64,000 bases of DNA, from contig JACJZQ010000006.1 of NCBI GenBank assembly GCA_020635495.1, forward strand, positions 1 to 64,000, written 5' to 3'. Position 1 is the stretch's first letter, and each line of letters opens with the position of its first letter. The stretch is from Flavobacteriales bacterium. GTDB taxonomy: Bacteria > Bacteroidota > Bacteroidia > UBA10329. Made by a program: the position numbers and the translations under genes. The notes under the pieces were generated by a model. That model did no database searches. It saw nothing but the letters and a program-made list of their open reading frames with translations, and was not told the DNA's origin. Below, one piece after another: positions 9,812 to 18,086 of the stretch.

Positions 9812-10630
9812 CTAGATAAAGTCTGCTATTTCAGGTTCCTTTCTCACAAAAACAATCAATCCTGCCGCTAGGAAAGCCAAACAAAAACTAATACTGTAAA
9901 CGTATTGCCAAGCAGGGAACTCTGTCCCAAGTAATGACCATCGATACCCTTCCAGCACCCCAGCTATTGGGTTTAGGTACAAAAAAGAGGAGTACTTGTC
10001 TGGAACTATGGTTGACGGATAGAAAACAGGTGTTATCCATATTCCGAAGTTGACCAGATAGGGTATTATATGCTGAAGATCCTTGAATCTGATGGTAAGC
10101 GTTGCAAGCCAGATGGCTATGGATGTTCCAACGATCATGTTCAATAAAAGGAACACAGGAAAAGCCATTATGCGGGCAGAAACATCAAGTTTAAAAGCAA
10201 TTGCCACAAGAGCAAAAAGCGCCAAACTGATAACCACTTCCAATAGACCAGAAACCAATTTGGAGAGAATGACCACCAGTCTTGGAAATTCAACTTTCTT
10301 GATAACATCTTGCTGCGAATTGAGAGCATTACCAACCTCCACCACAATTTTGGAAAAATGAAACCAGCAAACGATTCCTGGAAGAACAAACAGCGGATAG
10401 GCAATTTCTCCAGTTTCGATACCCAAAATGAGATAGAAAAAGACGCTGTAGATGACCACTGCCAAAAGCGGTTGGGCAACAGACCACAATACCCCGAGTA
10501 AAGTCTGAGCGTATTGAATCTGCACATCTCGCCTGGCCAACAGAATCACCAAGTTTCTGTAGGGCCAAACCCTGCGCAGATAAGACGCCAACGATTCTCT
10601 TTCCGAGGAGTATCTGCGGAATTCTTCCAT
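9812..10630 (-). CDS. wzm: ABC-2 type permease, Wzm-type polysaccharide exporter
   Basis: The 272-residue integral membrane protein has six hydrophobic helices and the ABC-2 permease pattern, including ARRDVQIQYAQTLLG near residue 32 and the WITPVFYPSTIVP segment near residue 200, both characteristic of O-antigen, capsule and teichoic-acid exporters. It should pair with the ATPase encoded 3 bases downstream to move a lipid-linked polysaccharide or glycolipid across the inner membrane. It sits 3 bases after the methyltransferase gene, so it belongs to the same transcript as the PhyH genes. Confidence 0.92.
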   Translation of the reverse strand: MEEFRRYSSERESLASYLRRVWPYRNLVILLARRDVQIQYAQTLLGVLWSVAQPLLAVVIYSVFFYLILGIETGEIAYPLFVLPGIVCWFHFSKIVVEVGNALNSQQDVIKKVEFPRLVVILSKLVSGLLEVVISLALFALVAIAFKLDVSARIMAFPVFLLLNMIVGTSIAIWLATLTIRFKDLQHIIPYLVNFGIWITPVFYPSTIVPDKYSSFLYLNPIAGVLEGYRWSLLGTEFPAWQYVYSISFCLAFLAAGLIVFVRKEPEIADFI

Positions 10631-10633
10631 TGC

Positions 10634-11551
10634 CTATAGTTCCTCCTCCTTTTTTCCGTGCACTTTCATGTACATGAGGTTCTGCAAAAAATACTTATCA
10701 AGCCCATTGCTCAGATCGAATTCAGGTTTGATGCAGAAAACCTCAAAGAAATCGACAGGGAACACGTAATCATCCCAACTCTCTATCTGCGCAATGCCCG
10801 TCAACTCTTGGAATTCATTGGAAATGGTCAGGTTTTCAAACTCACCCAAAGGAAGATCAATTGTTTTGAATTTTGAGAGAATCCAGCCTTGCTTTCTCAA
10901 ATGATGAAGCACATCATACAGATCGGCAATGTTGTAACGGTAAGCTTCGTTGATCTTCTTTATTTCCCGTTCAATTTTAGCTGAGTGTTCTTCTAAAAGT
11001 GGCTCTCTTCTAAATAGATCTTTGATATATAGAAGACCTCCATTTTTAAGCACTTTCCACGCAGAATTTATGGCCTTATCATGGTAAGGCGAATGACCGA
11101 ATGATTCTAAGAAGTAAACTACATCGAAGCCTTCTGTTCCAATCACGCCTTTCAGGTCATGATAATCTCCGTGGTAAACAAAGACCTTGTTTTCCACCCC
11201 CGCTTCCGCAATGCGTTTTTGGGCTTGCTCGTACTGCTCCTTACTTATCGTTACTGCGTGAACTTCAACCCCAGCGTGCTTGGCAAAATAGATGGCCGGA
11301 CCGCAAACTCCGCAACCGGCATCAACCACTTTCATCCCTTCCTTCAGCCCCATGGCTTCAATCTGATAATCCAGCAATTTGCCTACATCGTGGGTTCTAA
11401 ATGCTTGAATCACATCGCCATAAACCTGTAAGAACTTGTCGTTGTACTGGTTGTAGAATTCGCCAACATCCTGAGTGCTGTGCTCCGCCTTATGCCGCAC
11501 AACCTGGTCGGTGTTCTTCTCTTCCCCAAACAGCTTCTTGAAAATGCTCAA
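10634..11551 (-). CDS. Class I SAM-dependent methyltransferase
   Basis: The protein of about 305 residues contains the SAM-binding motif VVDAGCGVCGPAIYFA, the hallmark of methyltransferases acting on small molecules or lipids, followed by ESFGHSPYHD as the post-motif region. The open frame begins at a TTG at 11572, but a second TTG at 11551 overlaps the stop of the upstream PhyH gene as TTGA, and this coupling pattern recurs in the window, so it is preferred. Encoded directly before the Wzm/Wzt exporter, it may methylate the exported glycan, possibly as a chain cap. That role is inference. Confidence 0.85.
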   Translation of the reverse strand: MSIFKKLFGEEKNTDQVVRHKAEHSTQDVGEFYNQYNDKFLQVYGDVIQAFRTHDVGKLLDYQIEAMGLKEGMKVVDAGCGVCGPAIYFAKHAGVEVHAVTISKEQYEQAQKRIAEAGVENKVFVYHGDYHDLKGVIGTEGFDVVYFLESFGHSPYHDKAINSAWKVLKNGGLLYIKDLFRREPLLEEHSAKIEREIKKINEAYRYNIADLYDVLHHLRKQGWILSKFKTIDLPLGEFENLTISNEFQELTGIAQIESWDDYVFPVDFFEVFCIKPEFDLSNGLDKYFLQNLMYMKVHGKKEEEL

Positions 11552-12438
11552 CTGACCAATTTTTTGAACCAATTTCTAAGACCACCTTGATTTTCCATTT
11601 CGGTCGCTGCCATTGGTTGTTCAACTCCTGCCAAAATAAGGAACTCTTCTTCGGTTAGTTGATGAGGTTTGAAATCCAGATCACGAATTTTCTTCAGGCT
11701 GATGGGACCGGTTTTCGCCTCTGGTGTGTTATAGAAATCGCTTTTGCCAATATATTCCTCCACTAACCCATTGTTGTTCCAATAGAAACGCAATTCATGG
11801 TTTCTAGAAATGAGACTGTGTGTGGCCGCGATTCTAACCTTATCCGTTGTGTTGGGTTTTGAAGCATGACACAAAGCATGATCGAATACAATGGCCTCGC
11901 CTGCTTTGAGGTGAACTGGTTTCATGTGTTTCCACACCGTGTCATATATCTGTCCAAAGACACTATCGATGGAAATATGACGGTAGCCACGGACGTATTC
12001 ATGACTCTTAGGAAGCACGTACATGCATCCATTTTCATCTGTCACATCTTCTAAAGGCACCCAAATGGTGAACGATCGGAAACGCGACTCATCTACAATG
12101 CTCCAATCTTGATGCGGCTGCAACGGTTCGGTCTGATTCGGTGGTTTTGAAATGAATGTTCCGCCAAGCGTCATTCCATTCTCAATATGCTCATCAATGG
12201 CACGTTTAAACACCTTCTGAATCTGATCACTGATGTGCTGTATCTCAGAATCTTCCTTAATGCGTGATGAGATATGAAGTCCTTCAGCTGATTCAACCGC
12301 AGAATGATGATCCCAGAAAAGCTGTCTTAAGTCTTCTACTTCGTGTTGATTCAGAAATGGAAGTGTGATGTAGCCTTCTTCGAAAAGCCACTGATTGAGA
12401 ACAGAATCTCTGAAAATCGGTTCGTGATCGATCATCAA
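11548..12438 (-). CDS. PhyH-family Fe(II)/2-oxoglutarate dioxygenase, single domain
   Basis: The 296-residue protein shows the double-stranded beta-helix iron site: His109-x-Asp111 in LQPHQDWSIVDE and distal His191 in DHALCHASKPN, with Arg202 placed to bind 2-oxoglutarate. Phytanoyl-CoA dioxygenase-like enzymes hydroxylate or otherwise oxidise acyl, sugar or secondary-metabolite substrates in the cytosol. It ends in a short basic aromatic tail (NWFKKLVS) rather than the FW-TYTP tail of its neighbours. The start overlaps the stop of the next PhyH gene by ATGA. It is most like the adjacent 315-residue paralogue, sharing GYRHxSID and KAGEA segments. Confidence 0.88.
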   Translation of the reverse strand: MMIDHEPIFRDSVLNQWLFEEGYITLPFLNQHEVEDLRQLFWDHHSAVESAEGLHISSRIKEDSEIQHISDQIQKVFKRAIDEHIENGMTLGGTFISKPPNQTEPLQPHQDWSIVDESRFRSFTIWVPLEDVTDENGCMYVLPKSHEYVRGYRHISIDSVFGQIYDTVWKHMKPVHLKAGEAIVFDHALCHASKPNTTDKVRIAATHSLISRNHELRFYWNNNGLVEEYIGKSDFYNTPEAKTGPISLKKIRDLDFKPHQLTEEEFLILAGVEQPMAATEMENQGGLRNWFKKLVS

Positions 12439-13382
12439 TTGCCTGAAGTGATTCGGTAATGGATCTCGCGAAGAATGTTCATCGGAGTGTAGGTTTGCCA
12501 GAACGAACGGCTGTCCGTTTCCTGTTCAGACTGAACCGACACTTCTTCGATGATTGGTTCGGATTTTGGCATTTCCTTTCCAATAAACCGATAGAAATCA
12601 GATTCCTCAACCGTAGGGAAGTCATACTCCAACTCAGCCACTTTTTCAAGTCCGTTCGGACCTTCAAAAATGTTCTGCGTCATGAAGAATTCCACGTTGC
12701 TCTTGTATTGCTCAACGGTTCCATTGTTGTTCCAATAGAAGTACATCTGCGCTTCTTTTGGCATGACACCGCTGGCACATGCAATACGCTTGTCAGCGGT
12801 TCTGTTTGCTTTGGAAGCATGCAAAAGCGAATGATCATAAATCAAGGCCTCACCCGCTTTCATATAAAGTGGCTTCATGTTCTCCCAAACCATATCGTGC
12901 ACTTTTCGATAAGCACAATCTATACTGGAATGACGATACCCGCGAACCCAATTGTGGCTTTTCGGCAATACTTCAATCGCTCCATTTTCTTCGGTCAGAT
13001 CAACCAACGGAATCCAAAGGTTGAACGAACGGAATTCGTTCTCATCTACAATATTCCAATCCTGGTGCGGTTGGAGTTTGCTGGCATCATCTTTCGATTT
13101 GGAAATGAATGATGCTCCCAGCAAGTTGCAGTCATTAAACACCTCATCGCAATGCGATTTCAAAACCTCAGAAATTGCTGCGCTCATCTTCTTTCTGAAA
13201 TCAGAATCCTGATGGTGTGCGGTAGCATAAAATGGAGCCGGTTGTTCTGGATGGGCGTCCTCAAACACCTGTTTCAGCGAGAAAACTTCGGCATCACTCA
13301 AAAAAGGAATCACCACATACCCGTCTTCGGCAAGTTGTCTGTCAAGCCTTGCATCATTCAAGTATTGGCGTTGCGATTCCAT
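12435..13382 (-). CDS. PhyH-family dioxygenase, single domain with FW-TYTP tail
   Basis: The 315-residue protein carries a complete iron site (His106-x-Asp108 in LQPHQDWNIVDE, distal His188 in DHSLLHASKAN) and Arg199 as probable 2-oxoglutarate ligand. After the catalytic domain there is an acidic linker and a C-terminal tail, SRSFWQTYTPMNILREI, that recurs in the next two upstream paralogues. The start codon shares one base with the upstream stop (TAATG) and its stop overlaps the next start by ATGA, so it is in a translationally coupled series. The substrate is unknown. Confidence 0.88.
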   Translation of the reverse strand: MESQRQYLNDARLDRQLAEDGYVVIPFLSDAEVFSLKQVFEDAHPEQPAPFYATAHHQDSDFRKKMSAAISEVLKSHCDEVFNDCNLLGASFISKSKDDASKLQPHQDWNIVDENEFRSFNLWIPLVDLTEENGAIEVLPKSHNWVRGYRHSSIDCAYRKVHDMVWENMKPLYMKAGEALIYDHSLLHASKANRTADKRIACASGVMPKEAQMYFYWNNNGTVEQYKSNVEFFMTQNIFEGPNGLEKVAELEYDFPTVEESDFYRFIGKEMPKSEPIIEEVSVQSEQETDSRSFWQTYTPMNILREIHYRITSGN

Positions 13383-15202
13383 TAATTGGAAAGTCTGCTT
13401 TTGATCTCGCTAAGAATGTTGGCTGGCGTATAAGTCTCCCAGAAAGTTCTGGTATCCACCTGCTCTTGAAGTACAAATGGTTCTGGTTTAGCCTCAGGAA
13501 TTTCCTCTCCTGCAAACTTGGCCAGCAGCCGTTTCATTTCCGTTCTGTCTGGCTGAGGTAGCTTATAATCTATCGTTTTGATCTTCTTTCCATGCTTTGG
13601 AGGCAGGAAAATATCGGTGCCAAAATCATCGAACATGATCAAGAAGTCTTCTTCCATGTCGTATACATCCAACTCAGGTTTGGCTGCCGCTCGATCGTAA
13701 TAATAGAACATCATTGGCGCGCCTTTGGTCTTGATGCCCGAAGTGATGGCCTTTCTGATCTTTTCAGAACGGTTCGGTGGCGAATAATGGATCAAACTCT
13801 GATTGAGAATAACGGCTTCGCCAGCTTTGGCATTCATTGGCACCAATTTCTCCCTTACGAGGTCATCATTTCCGTTGAAAAAGAAATCCAATGTAGGTGC
13901 CCGATGAACAGGGAAATTGGCGTAATGCGAACCTGGAACAACCATCAAAGTGCCATTATTTACATCCGTATCGCACAGCGGAACCCAGCAATTGATTGCC
14001 ACATACTTTTCCTCATCCACAATGGTCCAATCCTGATGCAGAACAAGGTCAGAGTTCTCTGATGGCATCTTGAACAGGAATGATCCGCCAAAAGCCGTGT
14101 AATCCTTGAAAATGCGGTCGTAACTCTCGTGAAAAATGCGCTTGAAATGATCGGAGGCTTTCTGCTTGTATTCTATATCTGGCGAGTAGCTGCCAGAAAT
14201 AAATCCTTCCGTGGGAAGCTCTGGATGAAGTTCATCGAACAGTTCATCCAATTCTTTGATCTGCGCCTCGTTCAGGAAAGGAACCTTCACAAAGCCATTC
14301 TCATCAAATTGACGTTGTAAATCAGCGTCTTTGAAGATCTCTGGAACCTTCCGCGGCTTGCCGTAAGCGTTCTCAAGATCTTCAACCGAAAGTCGCTTGA
14401 AGTGATAATCGAATTTGCCAAGGCTCTTCCCAATTTTCGGGCGGTCGTAGATATTATCTCCGAACTGCTCAAAATCAGTCATAAAGGTTTCGTCCTGCTC
14501 AAAAAGTTCAACCTTCTCCGCATCTTCTTCCTTGTTGTAATAAGCGGTTCTGAACCGTGCATCATTGTGCGTAAAATAGATGTTGGTCACAACCCTTCTT
14601 TCGTCTGAGAAATTGGGTGGTGAATAATGAATAATGCTCTGATCGAAGATCACTGCTTCACCAGCTTTGAGGTAAAGTGGCGTCATGAAATCAACGATCT
14701 CTTTCGTCACATCCTGATAGATGTTCGGAACCGTTGCTCCACGATAGGTTGGATACATCCGATGGCTTTTCGGCAGCGCGTAAATAGCGCCATTCGTGTC
14801 CGTAAGATCAACCAACGGACACCAGATGTTGATTCCGGTGAACTCAGTCTCGTCCACCAACGTCATATCCTGATGCACGCACATTTCGCTATCGGGCCCC
14901 GGATATTTTACAATGAAACTGCCGCAGACAACCTTCTGATCCTGAAGCACATTGGAGATGGTTCTATTGCCAATTCTACGGATCTCCTCATCGGCCTTTT
15001 GGCGGTAATTCTTGTCTTGCGAGAATGTGCTTGGATAGAAGCCTTTCTCGTCTACGGGATGCAGATCGTCATACAATTTGTTCAGTTCCGCAATCTCCTC
15101 TGGCGTGTAGAATTGAACGGTCACATAACCTTGTTCCTCAAAGGTTTTCTGCATTTCGGGGTCTTTGAAAACCCGCTTCATTTTGTCTGGAAAACTGAAC
15201 AT
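13382..15202 (-). CDS. Tandem double-domain PhyH-family dioxygenase
   Basis: The 606-residue protein contains two complete PhyH domains, about twice the normal family length. Domain 1 (about residues 9-270) has His110-x-Asp112 and His192; domain 2 (about 286-560) has His389-x-Asp391, His472 and Arg483. Each domain begins with the same pattern of FKDxxxQxxFxxxGFVxVxF. The tail TRTFWETYTPANILSEI ends the protein. Both iron sites look intact, so two oxidations, or one acting on neighbouring positions, are conceivable. A simple duplication followed by divergence explains the architecture; the reaction is unknown. Confidence 0.87.
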   Translation of the reverse strand: MFSFPDKMKRVFKDPEMQKTFEEQGYVTVQFYTPEEIAELNKLYDDLHPVDEKGFYPSTFSQDKNYRQKADEEIRRIGNRTISNVLQDQKVVCGSFIVKYPGPDSEMCVHQDMTLVDETEFTGINIWCPLVDLTDTNGAIYALPKSHRMYPTYRGATVPNIYQDVTKEIVDFMTPLYLKAGEAVIFDQSIIHYSPPNFSDERRVVTNIYFTHNDARFRTAYYNKEEDAEKVELFEQDETFMTDFEQFGDNIYDRPKIGKSLGKFDYHFKRLSVEDLENAYGKPRKVPEIFKDADLQRQFDENGFVKVPFLNEAQIKELDELFDELHPELPTEGFISGSYSPDIEYKQKASDHFKRIFHESYDRIFKDYTAFGGSFLFKMPSENSDLVLHQDWTIVDEEKYVAINCWVPLCDTDVNNGTLMVVPGSHYANFPVHRAPTLDFFFNGNDDLVREKLVPMNAKAGEAVILNQSLIHYSPPNRSEKIRKAITSGIKTKGAPMMFYYYDRAAAKPELDVYDMEEDFLIMFDDFGTDIFLPPKHGKKIKTIDYKLPQPDRTEMKRLLAKFAGEEIPEAKPEPFVLQEQVDTRTFWETYTPANILSEIKSRLSN

Positions 15203-15205
15203 GAA

Positions 15206-17086
15206 TTAAGCTTTTCCTGTCAATCTGAATTTCACTTCGCGAATGATATTCATAGGCGTATACGTCTCCCAAAAAGTTCGTCCATCACCGTTTGAAACCG
15301 GTTCTGGTTGGCTCTCAACAACAGGCTCTGGTTCAGGTTGCTTTTCTTCCTCTTGCGGTTGTTGAACAAACAACTTGGTCATGGTTTCCACTAGAGGGCC
15401 GTTGAACTTATTCCCTGCGCTTTCAATCAGTTCTCGCATCTCTGCATCCGAGAGATTTTCCCACTCATACTTCATCTCGCCAAGAAGTTCGTATCCCTCA
15501 ATGTTCTTGCCCGCATCGTACATTTTCGAAAGGCCGAGATTATCGTACTTGAGGAAAAACTCAGGGTCAATTTTGTACTTGAGAAGCGTATCGTCTGTAC
15601 CTGGTTTCAAGTAGTAATGACGGATTTCTGCCTCCGCTTGCGTGAAACCCAGACCAACCGCCAACCGAGCAGAATCTGTTGTATTCGGAGGCGAAGCATG
15701 AAACGTTCGGTTATCGAAGATCAGCGCTTCGCCAGCTTTCATTTCCAGCAATTCCAAGTAAGGGAAAATGGTGTACATGTGGTTCTTCAACGGAGTTTCC
15801 ACCTGTGGTGATGGTGAAGGGCGCACATTTGAAAAGAAGCGATTGCTACCTCGAATAACACCGATGCAACCGTTGTCCATGTTCACATCCTGCAGCGGAA
15901 TCCAGCACGTAACCGAACAATGCTTTTTCTCATCTTCCACAAAAGACCAATCCTGATGTGGCGGTACAACCCCTTGCGGGTTCGGCTCTTTGATAACGAA
16001 TGAGGCGGTGAAAACCTGTGCTCCCGTAAGATTTCCTTCCACTTTTGGCATGGCTACTTCCTTGATTCGATTGACCATATTGGTAACCAACGCCTTATCG
16101 GCATTGTCCATTCCAACATGGAAACCGTAGCCTTTCTCGTCCTTTAGGTTGAGTTCTTTGTGCAATGTGATCAGCTGATCGACCTGTTCTTGCTCCAATG
16201 CAGGAATCTTCACAAATCCATTCTTCTCGAAATGCTCCTGTAACTCAGGATCCTTGAAAAGTGGCACCATCTGCGATTTCGGTTTGCCGAGTTGCTTTTC
16301 AACTTCTTCCATGGTCAGATCTTTTACTTGGTATTCAAACTCTTCTGCGAACTCGCCAATGAGCGGTTCGTTCCTGATTTCGGGATACTTGATGAACATG
16401 TCATCAGGCATGTTGTATTTCTTGACTTTGCCATCTTCGGTTCCGTAATACATGAACATGTCTGCGACTTTTGGCACCAAACCGAATGTGACGGCAACAC
16501 GGGGTTCCTGCGAAAGATTAGCTGGCGATGAATGCATCAAGGCATGATTGAAGAGCATGGCTTCTCCAGCTTTCAGCGTAACATCTACCAGATACGCTCT
16601 GAGTTCTTTTCGGATTCCCTCAAAATCAACAGGCAACGAAGGACTTCTCAGCTGGCTGTTCAGTTTATGACTGCTAGGAATGACCTGAAGACAACCGTTT
16701 TTGGTTGTTGTGTCCTGAAGTGGCATCCAGAAGGTGAACGAACCATACTTCGATTCATCAACCACCGTCCAATCCTGATGGATGGGCATTGCTGAATATT
16801 CGCCAGGTTGCTTCACCAAGAAACTGCAACCAAGCTGTTTGTAGTCGGACAGCAATTCATCCAAACTTGCCCCCAGAACTTCACTAACAGAATCACTCAG
16901 TTCCTTTTTGAAATCGGCATCAGCCAAAAAAGAAGATGACCAAAATGGACTGTTTTCATCTGCGGGAACTTGCTGAAATAGCCCCTTCAGTTGTTCTATT
17001 TGCTCTGCAGAGCAGAGCGAAACAACCACATAACCATCTCGTTCAAGACGTGCAGAAAGGTCGCTATCTTTCAAGAAGTCGATCAT
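15206..17086 (-). CDS. Tandem double-domain PhyH-family dioxygenase
   Basis: The 626-residue protein has two PhyH domains. Domain 1 has His103-x-Asp105, His185 and Arg196; domain 2 (from about residue 274) has His377-x-Asp379, His463 and Arg474. An acidic, proline- and glutamate-rich linker at about residues 570-600 leads to the tail GRTFWETYTPMNIIREV. It is a second, diverged copy of the fused architecture seen in the adjacent 606-residue protein, with only 3 bases between the genes. Its start overlaps the upstream gene's stop by ATGA. Cytosolic location is expected since no signal peptide is seen. Confidence 0.87.
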   Translation of the reverse strand: MIDFLKDSDLSARLERDGYVVVSLCSAEQIEQLKGLFQQVPADENSPFWSSSFLADADFKKELSDSVSEVLGASLDELLSDYKQLGCSFLVKQPGEYSAMPIHQDWTVVDESKYGSFTFWMPLQDTTTKNGCLQVIPSSHKLNSQLRSPSLPVDFEGIRKELRAYLVDVTLKAGEAMLFNHALMHSSPANLSQEPRVAVTFGLVPKVADMFMYYGTEDGKVKKYNMPDDMFIKYPEIRNEPLIGEFAEEFEYQVKDLTMEEVEKQLGKPKSQMVPLFKDPELQEHFEKNGFVKIPALEQEQVDQLITLHKELNLKDEKGYGFHVGMDNADKALVTNMVNRIKEVAMPKVEGNLTGAQVFTASFVIKEPNPQGVVPPHQDWSFVEDEKKHCSVTCWIPLQDVNMDNGCIGVIRGSNRFFSNVRPSPSPQVETPLKNHMYTIFPYLELLEMKAGEALIFDNRTFHASPPNTTDSARLAVGLGFTQAEAEIRHYYLKPGTDDTLLKYKIDPEFFLKYDNLGLSKMYDAGKNIEGYELLGEMKYEWENLSDAEMRELIESAGNKFNGPLVETMTKLFVQQPQEEEKQPEPEPVVESQPEPVSNGDGRTFWETYTPMNIIREVKFRLTGKA

Positions 17087-17994
17087 GAGAACACGGCTTT
17101 CATCCGTTGCATGAATGTTGGCTTCTCATCATAACGTGGTCCGTTCAATTTCTTCCGGTATTCCGCATAGGTAAGATCTTTCTGAACAAACGGAATCTCC
17201 CCTACTTTCTTGAATTCCGTTGGCTGTTTCCAAGGGTTGAATTCCATAAAGAAGTCCTGTTCCACTTCCAGAATGTTAATGGTCTTGTTGTCCACAGCCT
17301 GATTCATATGGTAATGAATGGCAGGTTCCTCATTCGGAATGAGAATCAGCTGAATGGCTATCCGTAGATCGCTAGTTGTGTTCGGGTGGGAATAATGCAC
17401 AATGCTATCATCAAGAATGATGGCCTCACCCGCTTTGATGCCGCAGGTAACCAAGTCGTTCTTGATGATGTCATCTTTAATCCCTTCCAACTCCCATGGA
17501 ATCATGGGTCCACGGAACTGGCCAAACCGTTTGTGCGAACCCGGAACAACTTCCAACGCGCCATTGCCTCTGTGGCTATCAACCAACGGACACCAAATGG
17601 AAACGGTGCAGCATTTTTTCTCATCGGCAAAAGCCCAATTCTCGTGCAATGGAACCTCCCCGGTTTGTTCTTCCTTGCGGATGTAGTTGGCGATTATCGG
17701 CTTATAATCGGCCAATAGTTTCTCATAATGCGGACGGAAAACCTCATCAATGATCTTAAGTACTTCACGTTTGTGATCGGGATTGCGGTCGATGAAAGTG
17801 AAGTCGTAGGTAATGGTGTAGTCCATATCCAACCCAGCATCCTTCGGAGAAACATGACCTCCGCTGGTCTTCAACACTTCGAAGAACTTGTCCCACAGGT
17901 ATTTTACCTCTTCCTTACTTAGGAAAGGAACATGAACGTATCCGTTCTTCTGGAATTCCGCTTCCAGCTTTTCATCTCTTAGTACAGGTCTCAT
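17083..17994 (-). CDS. PhyH-family protein with altered iron-binding motif (H-E-N)
   Basis: The 303-residue protein is the first gene of the ten-gene leftward operon. It has the PhyH fold signature (start RDEKLEAEFQKNGYVHVPFL, GSHKRFGQFRGP, KAGEAI, distal His200 and Arg211), but the usual HxD iron motif reads His117-Glu118-Asn119. Loss of the carboxylate ligand is known in PhyH-related halogenases, where Ala or Gly takes its place and chloride binds the iron; Asn there is unusual. It could be a halogenase, a variant oxygenase or a non-catalytic partner of the paralogues. The C-terminus (FMQRMKAVFS) lacks the shared tail. Confidence 0.83.
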   Translation of the reverse strand: MRPVLRDEKLEAEFQKNGYVHVPFLSKEEVKYLWDKFFEVLKTSGGHVSPKDAGLDMDYTITYDFTFIDRNPDHKREVLKIIDEVFRPHYEKLLADYKPIIANYIRKEEQTGEVPLHENWAFADEKKCCTVSIWCPLVDSHRGNGALEVVPGSHKRFGQFRGPMIPWELEGIKDDIIKNDLVTCGIKAGEAIILDDSIVHYSHPNTTSDLRIAIQLILIPNEEPAIHYHMNQAVDNKTINILEVEQDFFMEFNPWKQPTEFKKVGEIPFVQKDLTYAEYRKKLNGPRYDEKPTFMQRMKAVFS

Positions 17995-18086
17995 CCGAGG
18001 GGTTTAAAGACAACGTGAAGTTAGCTGCTTTGCCCCGTAATTGAATGACCTCGATCATCGTACACAATTATCATCACATCCATTGA

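Noticed and set aside
12459..15295. Long open frames on the plus strand opposite the PhyH genes, up to 222 codons
   Set aside because: They lie wholly opposite coding sequence with clear domain motifs, have no recognisable protein features and result from codon bias on the other strand.
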